A DNA stretch of 64,000 bases. Source: Chenopodium formosanum (taxonomy: Eukaryota > Streptophyta > Magnoliopsida > Caryophyllales > Amaranthaceae). The translations under genes were made by a program, and so were the position numbers. The stretch spans positions 2,113,001 through 2,177,000 of the forward strand of contig CM044873.1 of the NCBI GenBank assembly GCA_024500155.1, written 5' to 3'. Shown piece after piece: positions 13,147 through 27,315 of the stretch. Below the pieces are notes generated by a model. It had not been told where the DNA came from, ran no database searches, and saw nothing but the letters and a program-made list of their open reading frames with translations. Position 1 is the first letter of the stretch. Each line of letters begins with the position of its first letter.

Positions 13147-14193
13147 TTATAGATATTAAAAGTCAATATTGAAAATAATACTCCATACTCCGTATCATAT
13201 TGTCAGGCATATACAAGTAGTTAAATCAGTGCAATGGACATGTCATGCATAACATTAATACTCCATCACAGTACTAAACATTAATTAAAGAGAGAGACGG
13301 GTGATGTAAGTTTCTTGGGTGAAGAATGGCACTTCAACGTATTAAATTGGAAGTGAGCTACTCATAAAATAAATGTACAACATTCGACAAATTGAACATG
13401 GTGTTACACGAGCGAGTAGCCAACTCCATCACGTATTCTCTTTGCGCGCTTTTCCAAATTCGGCGGCATTTCTACGACGACGACGAAGACTCCTTTATTA
13501 ATCTGGCGTCGTGTATATTTCTCTGAAACAAAAACATATGCAAGCAGTTTGAAATTTCACAGCTTTTTTTTTACGAATGCTTTGCCGTCTTTGACTTGAG
13601 ATTTTTGTCTGTTGACCAAATGCAAAGTTTAATTAAGGCAATTTTTGTCATGTTTCTAGTGCATGGATCACGTGGACCTTTTGGTCATATCTATTACACC
13701 TCCCTCTCAATCTTGATGTCTTCAAGGTTCAGCCACCCAACATGTTGCGCACCTGACTACGCCTTTCACACACTTGATTAGTTTAATCACGGGGTCGGGG
13801 ACCATTATTATTTATTATTTGAATGTATATTATGTATATACGAGTAATTAGAATAACTAATTTGATACAGAGGGAGTACATAGTGATATGATATTGGAAA
13901 TTTGATTCTTCTTAATCGTGTTTGATATATACGAAGTATGATATTATACTCATGAAAAAAGTTTATACTATATATGATAACAAAAATATTCTTGAGCTCC
14001 AAACAATTCATTTGTATAATCTAGTCTAATGTGTTACTATAATCTTTTCAAAAGAAAAAACCTTATTCACCGATCTATAATATATTAGTGATGTACTTCT
14101 TTCGTTACTAAATAGTTCAACTATTTTTCATTTTATAATTTATATATACGAAATACATTTTTAATTATACTGGTAAAGGTTAAAAATTGTAAA

Positions 14194-14194
14194 A

Positions 14195-14234
<40 letters not shown>
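14194..14234. repeat. (AAT)n microsatellite
   Basis: About 13 uninterrupted AAT triplets. Confidence 0.95.
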
Positions 14235-15372
14235 TGAAAAAATATATGGATCAGACGATTCAAACAAATCTTAGCCCACTTGACCATATTATATTGAGAA
14301 TGTAAATTTTTGTTACATGAGAAGAGTCTTCCCTACTAATGTGAGTAATGTCTCCCCTCTTCGGCACGAGTAAAGCAAAAAGTCAACGATGTCATACTAC
14401 TAAAGCTAAATATGCGCTATGATAGTTGTTTCTCTATTCACCGAAGTGACAAATGTTATGCGAGTAGGCCAATGATTAGTTCAAACAAATATATTTCGGC
14501 TTAAATACATGGTCTATATAAAATCTAAAATTAAGAGGGTTTCTAATAAAGCAAGTTAACTAGCTCCTTTCCTTAAGCATAAGCATAAGACGTTCACATT
14601 ACACACTAGCACATCTAAAACTCAAAACAAAGAAAGGTATGAAAAAACAAAGAATAAATGATTATACGGCACTATATCTCATGCATGCTTCATAAATTGA
14701 GTTACAGTGAAATTGCAATTAATTATAACAAACTATCTTATGCTGTATATTTGACTTTGATATTAATCCCAAATTAATTAGTCTCATGCATACTCTTTTT
14801 TTTATTTTTTTTTTGAGGGGAGTGCAAGAATTCAAACTCTGCAATAACTATAGCAGCTTATGCTATTTGACTTTGATGTTATTCTTGCTATCCTTCGTTC
14901 TAAACCCCAACTACAAAACATTTCATGCATAGGTGAAGAGGTTCAACCAACCTACTGTAAATTGATCAATTAGTCAAACAGTCAAACCTAATAAAACAAT
15001 ACAATCTTTTTGACATTTGTTTCAGAACTCTTCAAAATTCTCAAAGCATGAGGATTTAATGTACTCCATAATTCCATGTATTGGCCTAATATATGAAAGG
15101 ACTGAAATTCGTAGTACATTAAAAAGAATGACACATTAGGATATAAGAAGAATGAATATATATTACTGCTAAAATACAGAGTACTAATCTATACTAGTCT
15201 ATAATAACGCGCACCACATGTCACACTCTCCTTTAACTTTTTTAATAATAAAAATAATTTAAGTAGTTTTTAAATGATATACTATTATGGAGTACATATT
15301 TACATATGTAATCAACATTACATTTTTTCGTATTTCCTCTGGCTTAAGGCATGTTCACATTTACTGAACTAA

Positions 15373-15567
15373 GGGTCTGTTCACATTTACTGAACTGAAC
15401 TAAACTGATTGAAGCTGAACTGAACTGAACTAAGCTAAAATTAATATTTTGTGAGAAAAAAATTAGGAGATGAACTGAACTGAATTGAACTGAACTGATT
15501 GGAGCTGAACTGAACTGAACTGATTAGAGCTGAACTGAACTGAAATTAAGTAAATGTGAACAGGCCC
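15373..15567. mobile_element. inner Tourist-like MITE, nested
   Basis: 195 bp with TAA on both sides (15370-15372 and 15568-15570). The ends GGGTCTGTTCACATTTACT and AGTAAATGTGAACAGGCCC are near-perfect inverted repeats. It lies about 22 bp inside the left end of the outer MITE, so it is the younger insertion. Confidence 0.85.
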
Positions 15568-15625
15568 TAAGCTGGACTAAACTGATTGGAGTTGAACTGA
15601 ACGAAACTGAACTGAACTGAATAAA

Positions 15626-17180
15626 CACTAGGCGAAAATATCAATTGGCCACCGGTTCAAAACCCCCCTATGCCACCGGTTTTGAACCGGTGGTCATTTG
15701 GGGGGTGGCAATTAGCTTTTTAAAAAGCCACCGGTTTTGAACCAGTGGCAATAATCTGTCCCGCTTTTTTTTTTTGTATTAATGAGTATTGCCACTGGTT
15801 AACCGGTGGAAATAATGCCCTTAAAAAACAAAAAAAAAAAAAAAAAAAAAATTAAAATGTAGCAGAAACATATTTATATGCATAATATACATAAAACAAA
15901 TATATTCATCAATATTTAAGTAATTGCACACTTGTTAAGAGTGAAAAACTAAAATAATAACTACAAATAAATTACTCGTATAACAATTCCAATTTAGAAG
16001 AACTAAATTAATCAAATTACACAAAACTAAAATCGAATATAAATAAAAAAAAATTACAATATAAAAACAATATTCCTTCATCTTGATTCTTCGATTCGAT
16101 TTAAGATCTAAATCAATAATATTCCTGCATCAATCAAAACAAAAAAAAAATCGATTAAAACAGGCTGCAAGAAGGAGACGAAGGTGAAGACAAAGAGAAT
16201 AACTCAGGCCACCAAGACATGCAAACAGTAACACCCACAAAAATGCAACAACCCAGAAAAAAAAAAACCCACAAAAATAAACAAAAACAACTGAAAAAAC
16301 ACAAAAAAATCAATAACTAGTAATACCCAGAAGAAAACCCAGAAAAAAAAAATTAAACAAAAATGAAAAAAAAAATCCCAGAAATAAGTTAAAAAAAATC
16401 GAGAAAAAAAAAACCAAGAAATTGATTCACGAACTCAAAAAACAAAAACCCAGAACTAAAATTGATTATAATCGATTAAAAATCAAATTAAAATCGATTA
16501 AGAAACTCAAACAATTCCAAAAATGATTAATTAAACCCAGAAATTAAAAATCAATCAATTAAACCCAACAAAATCCGATTAATCAACCCAAAAAATCGAT
16601 TAATTAAACACAAACCTCGTGCATGTCTTCGTGGTTTATTGTTGCGGTGGTGGTCGAGATGAGCGAGAAACATCAGTTGCTGCGGATCTCATTGCCATTA
16701 TCTATCGATGCTAGATTTTCAGACTTTTTTCTCAAGGTTTCGAGCAAGAGAAGGAGATGAGAAAGAGAATGAGGAGATCGAAGAAGGAGATGAGAAAGAG
16801 AAAGAGAAGGAGGAGATAGAAGAAGGAGATCGAAGAAGAAGGAGGTCGAAGAACGGAGGACGAATTGAAAGAGAAAGAAGAGAAAGAGGAGAGGGGAGAG
16901 GGGAGAGCAGGAGAGAGAAAGAGGAGAGGGGAGAGGGGAGAGCAGGAGAGAGAAAGAGCGACTGTGAGGAATGAGTAGGGTTTGGGGTTTATAAGGGGGG
17001 CGGTTTTTTTTTTTAATTGATTATTGCCACGGGTTCAAACCGGTGGCCTTTACCATTTTTGCCACCGGTTCGGTTTGAACCGGTGGCAATTTGAATTAGC
17101 CTATCCCGCCCATTTTTTAAGCCACCGGTTTTCGAAAACCGGTGGCCAAAGCGGTGCCTCTTTGCATTTTTCTACTAGTG
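15626..17180. mobile_element. non-autonomous CACTA (En/Spm-type) transposon
   Basis: Begins CACTAGGCGAAAATAT and ends ATTTTTCTACTAGTG; the right terminus reverse-complemented is CACTAGTAGAAAAATG, a common plant CACTA end. The 3-bp flank AAA is duplicated (15623-15625 and 17181-17183). Both subterminal regions carry many GCCACCGGTT / AACCGGTGGC motifs, often as palindromes (about 15638-15810 and 17025-17150), resembling CACTA subterminal repeats bound by transposase accessory proteins. No transposase domain is seen. The only sizeable frame (16708-16974) is a purine-rich, E/R/K low-complexity string. Length 1555 bp. Confidence 0.88.
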
Positions 17181-17439
17181 AAAGCTAAAATGAATAATTT
17201 ATGAGAGAAGAAATTTGGGAGCTCAACTGAACTGATAGGAGCTGAACTGATTGTAGATGAAATGAACTGGACTGAAATTAAGCTGAAGTGAACAGACCCT
17301 TAATTTCCTTAACTCCATTGGTTTGTTCACCCCTTTGTCTTCCTTTCAAACTCATGGTTTGTTGAATAATAGTATAATACCCATATACTATAAGAAAAAA
17401 ACACATTATTACAAGTTACATTGTGACTCGAAATCTTGT

Positions 17440-18092
17440 AAGGTTGACTTTAAATGCAAATATCTCTCAAACTACAAGTGATTTTGAGATGATTCAAGTT
17501 AAAGGTGATAGCTAGCTTGATTAGTTCAAAAGCTTTCCAATTATAGGTCATATGTCCAATTCCGATGGGAAACAAGAAAGTTACATACGGGCGTTTTACA
17601 ATAACATGGCGAAACAGGAAAATTGCAACGAACGGTCGAGCTATAGCTCGGCCCTATGAGGACTTGCGACAGGCATGAGCTAGCTGCTGAGCTACAGCTC
17701 GGTAGTTCGGTTTTTCTAAGATAATTTATGGGATATTTCCTAAAATTATATCTTTTCTATGATGGCTATTAGAGTATACTTGGGGAACAATTTAAGGTTT
17801 TTATTAGGGTTTCCTTATGTTATAAAAGGACCCTTTAATTGATCAATTAGATCATACCTTTTGAGCCATTAAATTTAAGACTCCTTGTATTATTTTCTCC
17901 TTCTTTCTCCATTATAGTGAAAAAGCTCTCGAACCTACCCGTAGATTTATGTCGTCTATTTTGACCGAACCACGTAAATCCTTGTGTCCTTTGTTTATTT
18001 TCTTCATTATTGTTTTTCTCGTTCATTCTTGTTTTTCATTGATTTGTTCCGCATTAATCAAACAAAATTACACCTTAATTCCTAGCAAAACA
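17440..18092 (+). mobile_element. LTR-like block (probable solo LTR, ends approximate)
   Basis: Contains TATAAAAGGA at 17821-17830, about 60 bp farther on a stretch of T-rich leader, then a segment near 17930-17990 (CTCGAACCTACCCGTAG, GACCGAACCACGTAAATCC) of the kind found in U5 regions of plant LTR retrotransposons. No gag or pol and no second LTR are visible nearby. Ends and superfamily are uncertain. Confidence 0.4.
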
Positions 18093-18119
18093 ATTGGAGA
18101 GCTATTCCATAATTAATAT

Positions 18120-18340
18120 GACAGAACCAAGCAAAGTTTGATGGAATCATGGGAAACTTACTTTTTAACTTTAAAGTCACAAGTTCGAGCCTTTCTAACT
18201 GTATTTGCTTGTGCATTGAGACTCTTACTTCCCCTTCTACTATTAAGCGTTGACATACGGAATTGAATTGGCTAAACTTGTGAAGGATACCGAATTAGTA
18301 ATAGAGTCCTTTCATAAAAATTAAAATAAAATAAAAAATA
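18120..18340 (+). mobile_element. SINE-like element, copy 2
   Basis: Carries a box-B-like GTTCGAGCC (18183-18191), TTAAGCGTTGACATAC (about 18243-18258) and an A-rich tail (18314-18340). It matches, in the opposite orientation, the features of the element at 11920-12135. Confidence 0.45.
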
Positions 18341-20837
18341 CTCGTATATGAATACGGAGTACGTAATTAAAACGACTAATTTTAGTCAAGATGCAGTCTC
18401 CCATCCCACAATGCTTTGTCGTTTGTCGCTTGTTCTTTCGTTACATTTGATTTGTTTTATTTTATTAAAAATAAAATTCAACTTTAGTAGGTCCCGCCAC
18501 TGAAAACATTAGTCAAAGACCCGACAAATCTTGTCAGCAATCAGATTAATACTCCGTATTCCAGCAATTAAGATTAGTCCACTTAAACAGAATTACAGTA
18601 TAAAGTATTATTTGCTGTACTACTACTAGTATTCGATTTTCACGCTCAAGATTTGCAAGCATTTGCTGCTGATAAAACTATTCAGCATGATTATTGATTG
18701 CCAATACACTAGAATGTGTGATTTGGTATCTCAAGTTCTCAACAATATTGGCAATTGAAATTATATGTCATGCATATCTTACACCAAATAATTTCCACCT
18801 GTTTCATATGTTTTGGTATTGATTTCATTTGATATTTTCATGATTCATTAAGTCAACCATCATAAATTGGTCAATTATCATTTGATTCAGTTTATTTGTT
18901 TGGTATTAATTTTGATTTCACATTTTATTTATTGGGTAAAGCTATAAGCATTTAAAATACTTCCTTTTTTAGTGGGAATTTATTGACAATTCACAACCAT
19001 CATATAAGCATTTGCTATGAGTATTAAGTTAGGAATTTATTGGTAATTCACAAGTAAATTGGTTTAATAAATGTTGATTTATTGTCAATTATTTCCACTT
19101 TTAGCTTCTTATATATAGAAGCTTATCTTTTCCAATATTTATTTACTGAATTTCCCTAAATTATTACCCTTGGGTTCAATTCATTTTTTTGATAAAGACA
19201 TTTTAAAGTACCATTTGGCACACTCCTTTTTTTTTTTTTCCTCCCTCTTTTTATTTGATACGTATTGATTTTTAATCTACCTCTTTATTCATTTTCCCAT
19301 AAATAACGAAGGGTATTAATGTTGCTTTATATTGCCTTAATAACTTGGTCAAATGTTGACCTTTTATATTCAAATCTTTTCTGGGTAATTTGGCGGAATA
19401 TGATTTTTTTTTTCTTTTTAATTTATGTATAGGTTTATTTGATTTTTGAATGGGACTATAACATGATTATACCATCTCAATTTCTTATTATTTGTAATAA
19501 AAGAATATTTTTTATCTTACAAATGATATTCCTATTTTTATTGCTAATAATAAAAAATGATATGACTTCGATTCAACATTCAGGCCGGTTTTGGAATAAA
19601 TTCATAATAATTCCCACTTTTACTTTACAGTAATTGATTAAACAAACTTCATCCGTTTCTTAATTGATATTTTTTTTAAACAAACTCGTTGACACATAAC
19701 TCTAGCTGTTGATATCATTAGTTATTACCAATAAGTTTCCTAATGGCTTCATTTTTTCTTACCATTATACCGTGTTAAAAAAAAGGGGGTAAGAGTACTC
19801 CCTTTGTTTGCAAATGTTACGCATTTCCCTACCTTATGAAAAGTAGAAAATAACTCTTAGGAATAGTGTGCTACCAATTATACCCTCAAAAATGTGTACC
19901 AAATTGTGTGCAAAATGTATATTTACATTTTTACCCTCATTGATATGTTTACTATCATTAATATATTTAATGCCTTTTTTTCTTTATTCATATATCATTA
20001 ATTAATTCAGTTTTTTACAACGTTTTTTTTTAAATAAAAAAATTCTGATGTTGTATACTTCATATGATATTATTATTATTTAAAAAGCAAAAAATTGTAT
20101 ATATAAAGAGACGGTTTATAACCAAGATACTGTTTATTTTTACTCTTTTGTAATTGCTCTTCTTATTTACTATCTTGTTGTCCTTTAATTACAACTACCA
20201 TTAAGGTTTATTAGCTTTTAAAATGTACATATAAAAAACGTTATAGAATTTGAATGAGATTCATATTAAATAGTACAGTAATATTTGAGCAGACGTATGT
20301 TATCAAGAGGTATAAAGAACTTAAAAATCCTAAAATTAAGGGAAATCAATCGATGGTAGGAAAAAAATAGCGGGTATTAATTATTGAGAGAATTTAAAAT
20401 AGAGGAAAAAAATATACATTATTAAGTTTTTAGCTGCAACATTTTACATATTATTACTCCATAGTTCATATGACCACAGGTCCACAGCTCACAAAAAAAT
20501 CATTTGAAGAAAATCACGCTAAAAATATTACACTAAGTATTATTGAAACATGCACATCAATTAAGAGTTCTAAACTAACACTCGACGCTTAAAATATGAA
20601 GGGATGCAAATCAATTAAATATTATTTAATAATAATTTTGAAATAACACTATCAAACTTTTTAGGATTTTAAAAAATAATTGTCTTAACAGATTTTGGTG
20701 GCTTTCTTATAGTATTCTACAAATTTATCACATAGACACATAAACCAGATAGTGTACTTATTAAAATTACCAGGTCTACCACCCAAACCAACGGCTTAAA
20801 TACATGCCAATACAAATTCTCTGCAAGAGCTAGCCCC

Positions 20838-20869
20838 TCCGTGCGCATGGCGCGCGTAGGATACCCTAG
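20838..20869 (+). mobile_element. Helitron-like 3' terminus
   Basis: GTGCGCATGGCGCGCGTAGG forms a GC-rich hairpin, followed shortly by CTAG before T, the arrangement expected of a Helitron 3' end. The matching 5' TC end was not located, so the element length is unknown. Confidence 0.5.
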
Positions 20870-21434
20870 TTAAATTAAATGTGACCATTTTTTACATGTT
20901 ACAATTGGGTTTTGGACAGACAATACATTTTGGATTTTCGATATTATATTGATTTATCTCCTTTCAAGGTTTCCACTAACCCTTAGCCCTTTTTTCTTAT
21001 TACTCGTATGTCTTTCTCTCTCATTTATACCTTATTTTTTAAAATAAAATTTTAAAATAAATTTTAATCCTACGATCTTATTCTATAAATTTTTAAAAAA
21101 CCTCAACTATCCCTCTTATCACTTGTATTAAATTCAATTAAAATAGTACGGAGTATTAAACATACTCCGTATATTCTAGTCAAAGAATAACAATTAGTAA
21201 AGCGAAGGAGCGTAAAAATTAATGTGAACATGGAGTATTTACAAGAAAAAAAGTCAAAACATGCCAACTAACAAATTGATGATAAATTAAAAATAGAAAG
21301 ATCAATAAATAACGGAAAAAATACTGTATCAATTAGTCCATGTTTTATATACCGTATAAAATATCATAATAGACCGTATAAAAGATCATAAACATAGGGA
21401 TATGAATGTGATCGTTGATTATTCTTACCTAAGT

Positions 21435-21555
21435 TTGACAAAACCAAATCAAAATTGGTCTTAAAGTATGAGGTCAGTCATCCAACAGTAGACCCCCCTT
21501 CTTTTTCTCTCTCTCTTCTCTTTTTTAAACATAGCCGATGGCATCTAATTTGACC
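21435..21555 (+). promoter_or_regulatory. W-box-like sites upstream of the WRKY gene
   Basis: TTGACA at 21435-21440 and TTGACC at 21550-21555 lie within 300 bp of the WRKY start codon. TTGAC[C/T] is the WRKY binding core, so auto- or cross-regulation is possible. Core motifs this short also occur by chance. Confidence 0.35.
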
Positions 21556-21731
21556 AAAACTTAGGACAAACACATATCCATCATCAATCAATAAAGAAAA
21601 AAAAGACATCAAATACTCTCCCTTTCTTCCCTTTTTTTTTATCATCAATCAACAAACACATAAACGTTACTCTTCTTCTCTAATTCTCTTGATTTTTATT
21701 TATTTTGATTTTGAGGAATGGTTTTTGAAAA

Positions 21732-24701
<2,970 letters not shown>

Positions 24702-27315
24702 AGATTATTCATTTGATCTGACCTTGTTAGCTTAGTTATTATGGAGTAGTTATCAATCAAGTGAACAAGGAAAAAAAAATCGAGGATAATTACATATATG
24801 CATGCATGGTAGTAAAAGCTCTGATCTATAGCATAGCTAAAGTAGTACTATCTAGTCATCTTGCTATCATCTCGAAGGAGATTATAGTGGATTAGGTTAA
24901 TATAAGTATGTAATACTTTACTTAATTGATTGATTACTTCTTTTTTGTACACATTTGCATGCATGAAAAAACTTAAAGTATAATATATAGACATTGATAT
25001 GGTGGGTTTGGTAGATTATAATTTAAGATAGAGGTTAAACAAAATTTAGGGTTCGTTGGCATCTTGTGATTTTTTTATTTTGGCATATTGTATATGTTTA
25101 TATACTGACTAGTACTTAACTTAGCTTGTAGTTTATTTTATTTAGTTAATTTTAATTATATTATAAGAAGGGAAGATGTGAGAATGTGACTTGTGAGCTT
25201 GAAAATAGACCAACAATATTGACTACTTATATAATACGTGGTTTGACCACTTCTTTATTTATAGTCTTTGTGTGGATTTGATTATGAGTAAAGAATTGTT
25301 CTAACTATGTTCATACCAATTATACCAACGAAATCCTCAAAAATAAAACCATAGTTTGAAAGAAATCATTTATTCAATTTAATTCTTTTTGCTTGTATGT
25401 TGAGTGACACTTTAATTTGATTTTGTCACTTTAAAATTGTCTTCTCCATCTATTATATTAATAATTTCTTATATTAATAATTTCTTTTGAAGCTAAACCT
25501 AATGCAATATTTGAAAGTTATACGACATTTACAATCTAAATCAAAATTTAACAGATATGTATCATAGTACTCGTATTAGAGCTGACAAATTTTCATGTCC
25601 TCTTTCACAATACTATTTCATAGACATTTCACCCATAACTCTATCAATTTTTGTGGTTTTCAAGTTGAATTTGGTTTGATTCAAGTAATTATAGACATAG
25701 ATTTCACAAAGGATTTGAATATGCACAATTCTGATCAACGGATCAATTTGCATAATCAATTAAAACAAGTCAAATTTGCACAACGATGATTGAGACATAT
25801 TGTAGTTGTTTTAACTGATGTCAATTTAATCACCTTAATTGCTCACCTATACAGCTATACTCCTACTTATGCAGGAATCTAATTTAACGTTAAAACCATT
25901 ATTATTTGGTGTATGAAGAAATGAAGTGAATCATATATTCATATTATGCATAGGGCAGATGGAAGTCAAAAAGGGAGAGTGTTGATGCTTTCAAGGATGT
26001 GATTTGTGTCTTTTGCTTTGGCTTTAGATAATGTCCATTTTGCTGTGAAATGATTACTCTTAAAGTTCCATTAGCTTCATTCATACTACTTTTTTTTAAA
26101 ATATGATTTCCTCTAATAATTTGATTGATGGGTTTTAAAGATTCTTGACTCTGGAATTGGCTCAGGGAGCTCAGCTTCTTTCTATATTATTCAAGTACTC
26201 ATACAACTAACAAAAAGAAAGTTCCAATTGTATATAACAAATCAACTAGTAGTATTCCTTCCAAAAAAAAAAAAAAAAATAAATAAATCTAGTGGTAAAA
26301 AGAATGACTACTATACTTGAATCATATCTATCTATACTATATATTAAAAGGCGTTCCTAATCAAGGATACACGCCATGTGTCACCCCTCTCTTCCACCAA
26401 GAGCATGCCACATCACCCAATTAGAAATGTGAATGCCACGTGTCATTTGAAAAAAATGTTTTTGTCAAGAATCGAACTTAAGTCCATTGAAAAATAAATA
26501 ATAAGTCATACCAACTTTGCTATCTAATAATATGGTTAACTTATTCTTCTTAAATATATTTAATGTAGATCATGAGAGTGTTTTTATTTGTACTTTTACA
26601 TGTCAAAATTTTTTTAGACTAAATCTAAAATAAAAATATTAAACACTATTATGTACATGCAAAATATTAAAAGCAAAGTTTTATCTACATAAAATATAAT
26701 ATATGAAAACTATAATATACTAATTTTTAACGTATCGACTTGGGGCATTGCCCGGGCTAAACACTAGTTAATGATATTATTGATTTGAAATGACTATTAT
26801 GTCCTGAAAAAATCAGTTTATATATATACTCAATTACACCCTATTACATTAGAGTCCATTGAGCTTCCACTTCAAAAGGGGTGGATGAGATTTAAACCCG
26901 TGACCTCTTCATTACACTGACTGTTCGTTAAGCTTTCACTTTAAAGGAGTAGTGTCCTCTTTATTAAACTGGCTCTTGATATTAAGTTAAAGGACAATTT
27001 CAACCATGACTATCTTAGGGTAAAAATGTTACGACTAAAAGAGAACAAACAGTCTAACAGAGTAAATCTGCACTTGTAACTAGAACTTTCCTGTCAAAAA
27101 AAAAAAAAAAAAAAAAAAAAAACTAGAACTTAAGGTTGGGCTTGGAGGATAGTGATGAATGTTGGGCTTCCTTTTATGGCTCGTACACATGATTGGGCTC
27201 CAAAACAGTCAATTGGAACATCATCCAAGAAAATCCCAAAAAAAAAAAAAAAAAAAAAATCCTGAATAAACCGCTGTTTTCCCCGCAACCAGCAACTGCC
27301 GGCAATGATCTGCTA
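24702..27315. other. intergenic region between WRKY and Dus1 genes
   Basis: Mostly AT-rich sequence: WRKY 3' UTR on the left, a Helitron at 26331-26767, and A-runs at about 27096-27121 and 27239-27260 just before the Dus1 start. No conserved coding seen. Confidence 0.6.
26331..26767 (+). mobile_element. non-autonomous Helitron, second family member
   Basis: Starts TCTATACTATATATTAAAAG and ends GGGGCATTGCCCGGGC...ACTAG before T. Termini and 3' hairpin match the element at 12698-13146, while the interior has diverged. 437 bp, no coding. Confidence 0.8.

Larger units (their letters stand above)
15348..17299. mobile_element. outer pentamer-core MITE, split by two later insertions
   Basis: The left end GGCATGTTCACATTTACTGAAC (15348-15369, with a TTAA flank) and the right end AAGTGAACAGACCC (17286-17299, followed by TTAA) belong to one MITE. 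Its body is interrupted by an inner copy of the same family (15373-15567) and a CACTA element (15626-17180). With both removed, the junctions read as a normal family member, as judged from the intact copy at 52075-52266. Confidence 0.75.
9290..21731. other. 12.4-kb gene-free, transposon-rich region
   Basis: Separates the divergent IRX14-like (-) and WRKY (+) genes. Identified contents are pentamer-core MITEs at 10265, 10624, 15348 and 15373, SINE-like elements at 11920 and 18120, a Helitron at 12698, an AAT microsatellite at 14194-14234, a CACTA element at 15626, an LTR-like block near 17440 and a Helitron-like 3' end at 20838. The remainder is AT-rich with no conserved coding seen. The WRKY promoter should lie at its right edge. 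Confidence 0.7.

Noticed and set aside
13421..13560. GC-richer stretch that might be an exon (minus strand MPPNLEKRAKR...)
   Set aside because: Only about 21 codons open, with no splice context or recognised domain.
16708..16974. 88-codon open frame rich in E, R, K and G
   Set aside because: Purine-only low-complexity DNA inside the CACTA element keeps the frame open by composition; no domain and no transposase motif.
19794..20600. MITE starting ACTCCCTTTGTTTGC
   Set aside because: The left end resembles a Stowaway-type terminus, but no convincing matching right end was found.
27193..27315. N-terminal extension of the Dus1 protein
   Set aside because: The frame begins at TTG and runs through a poly-A stretch (a lysine string); the first ATG is at 27316.
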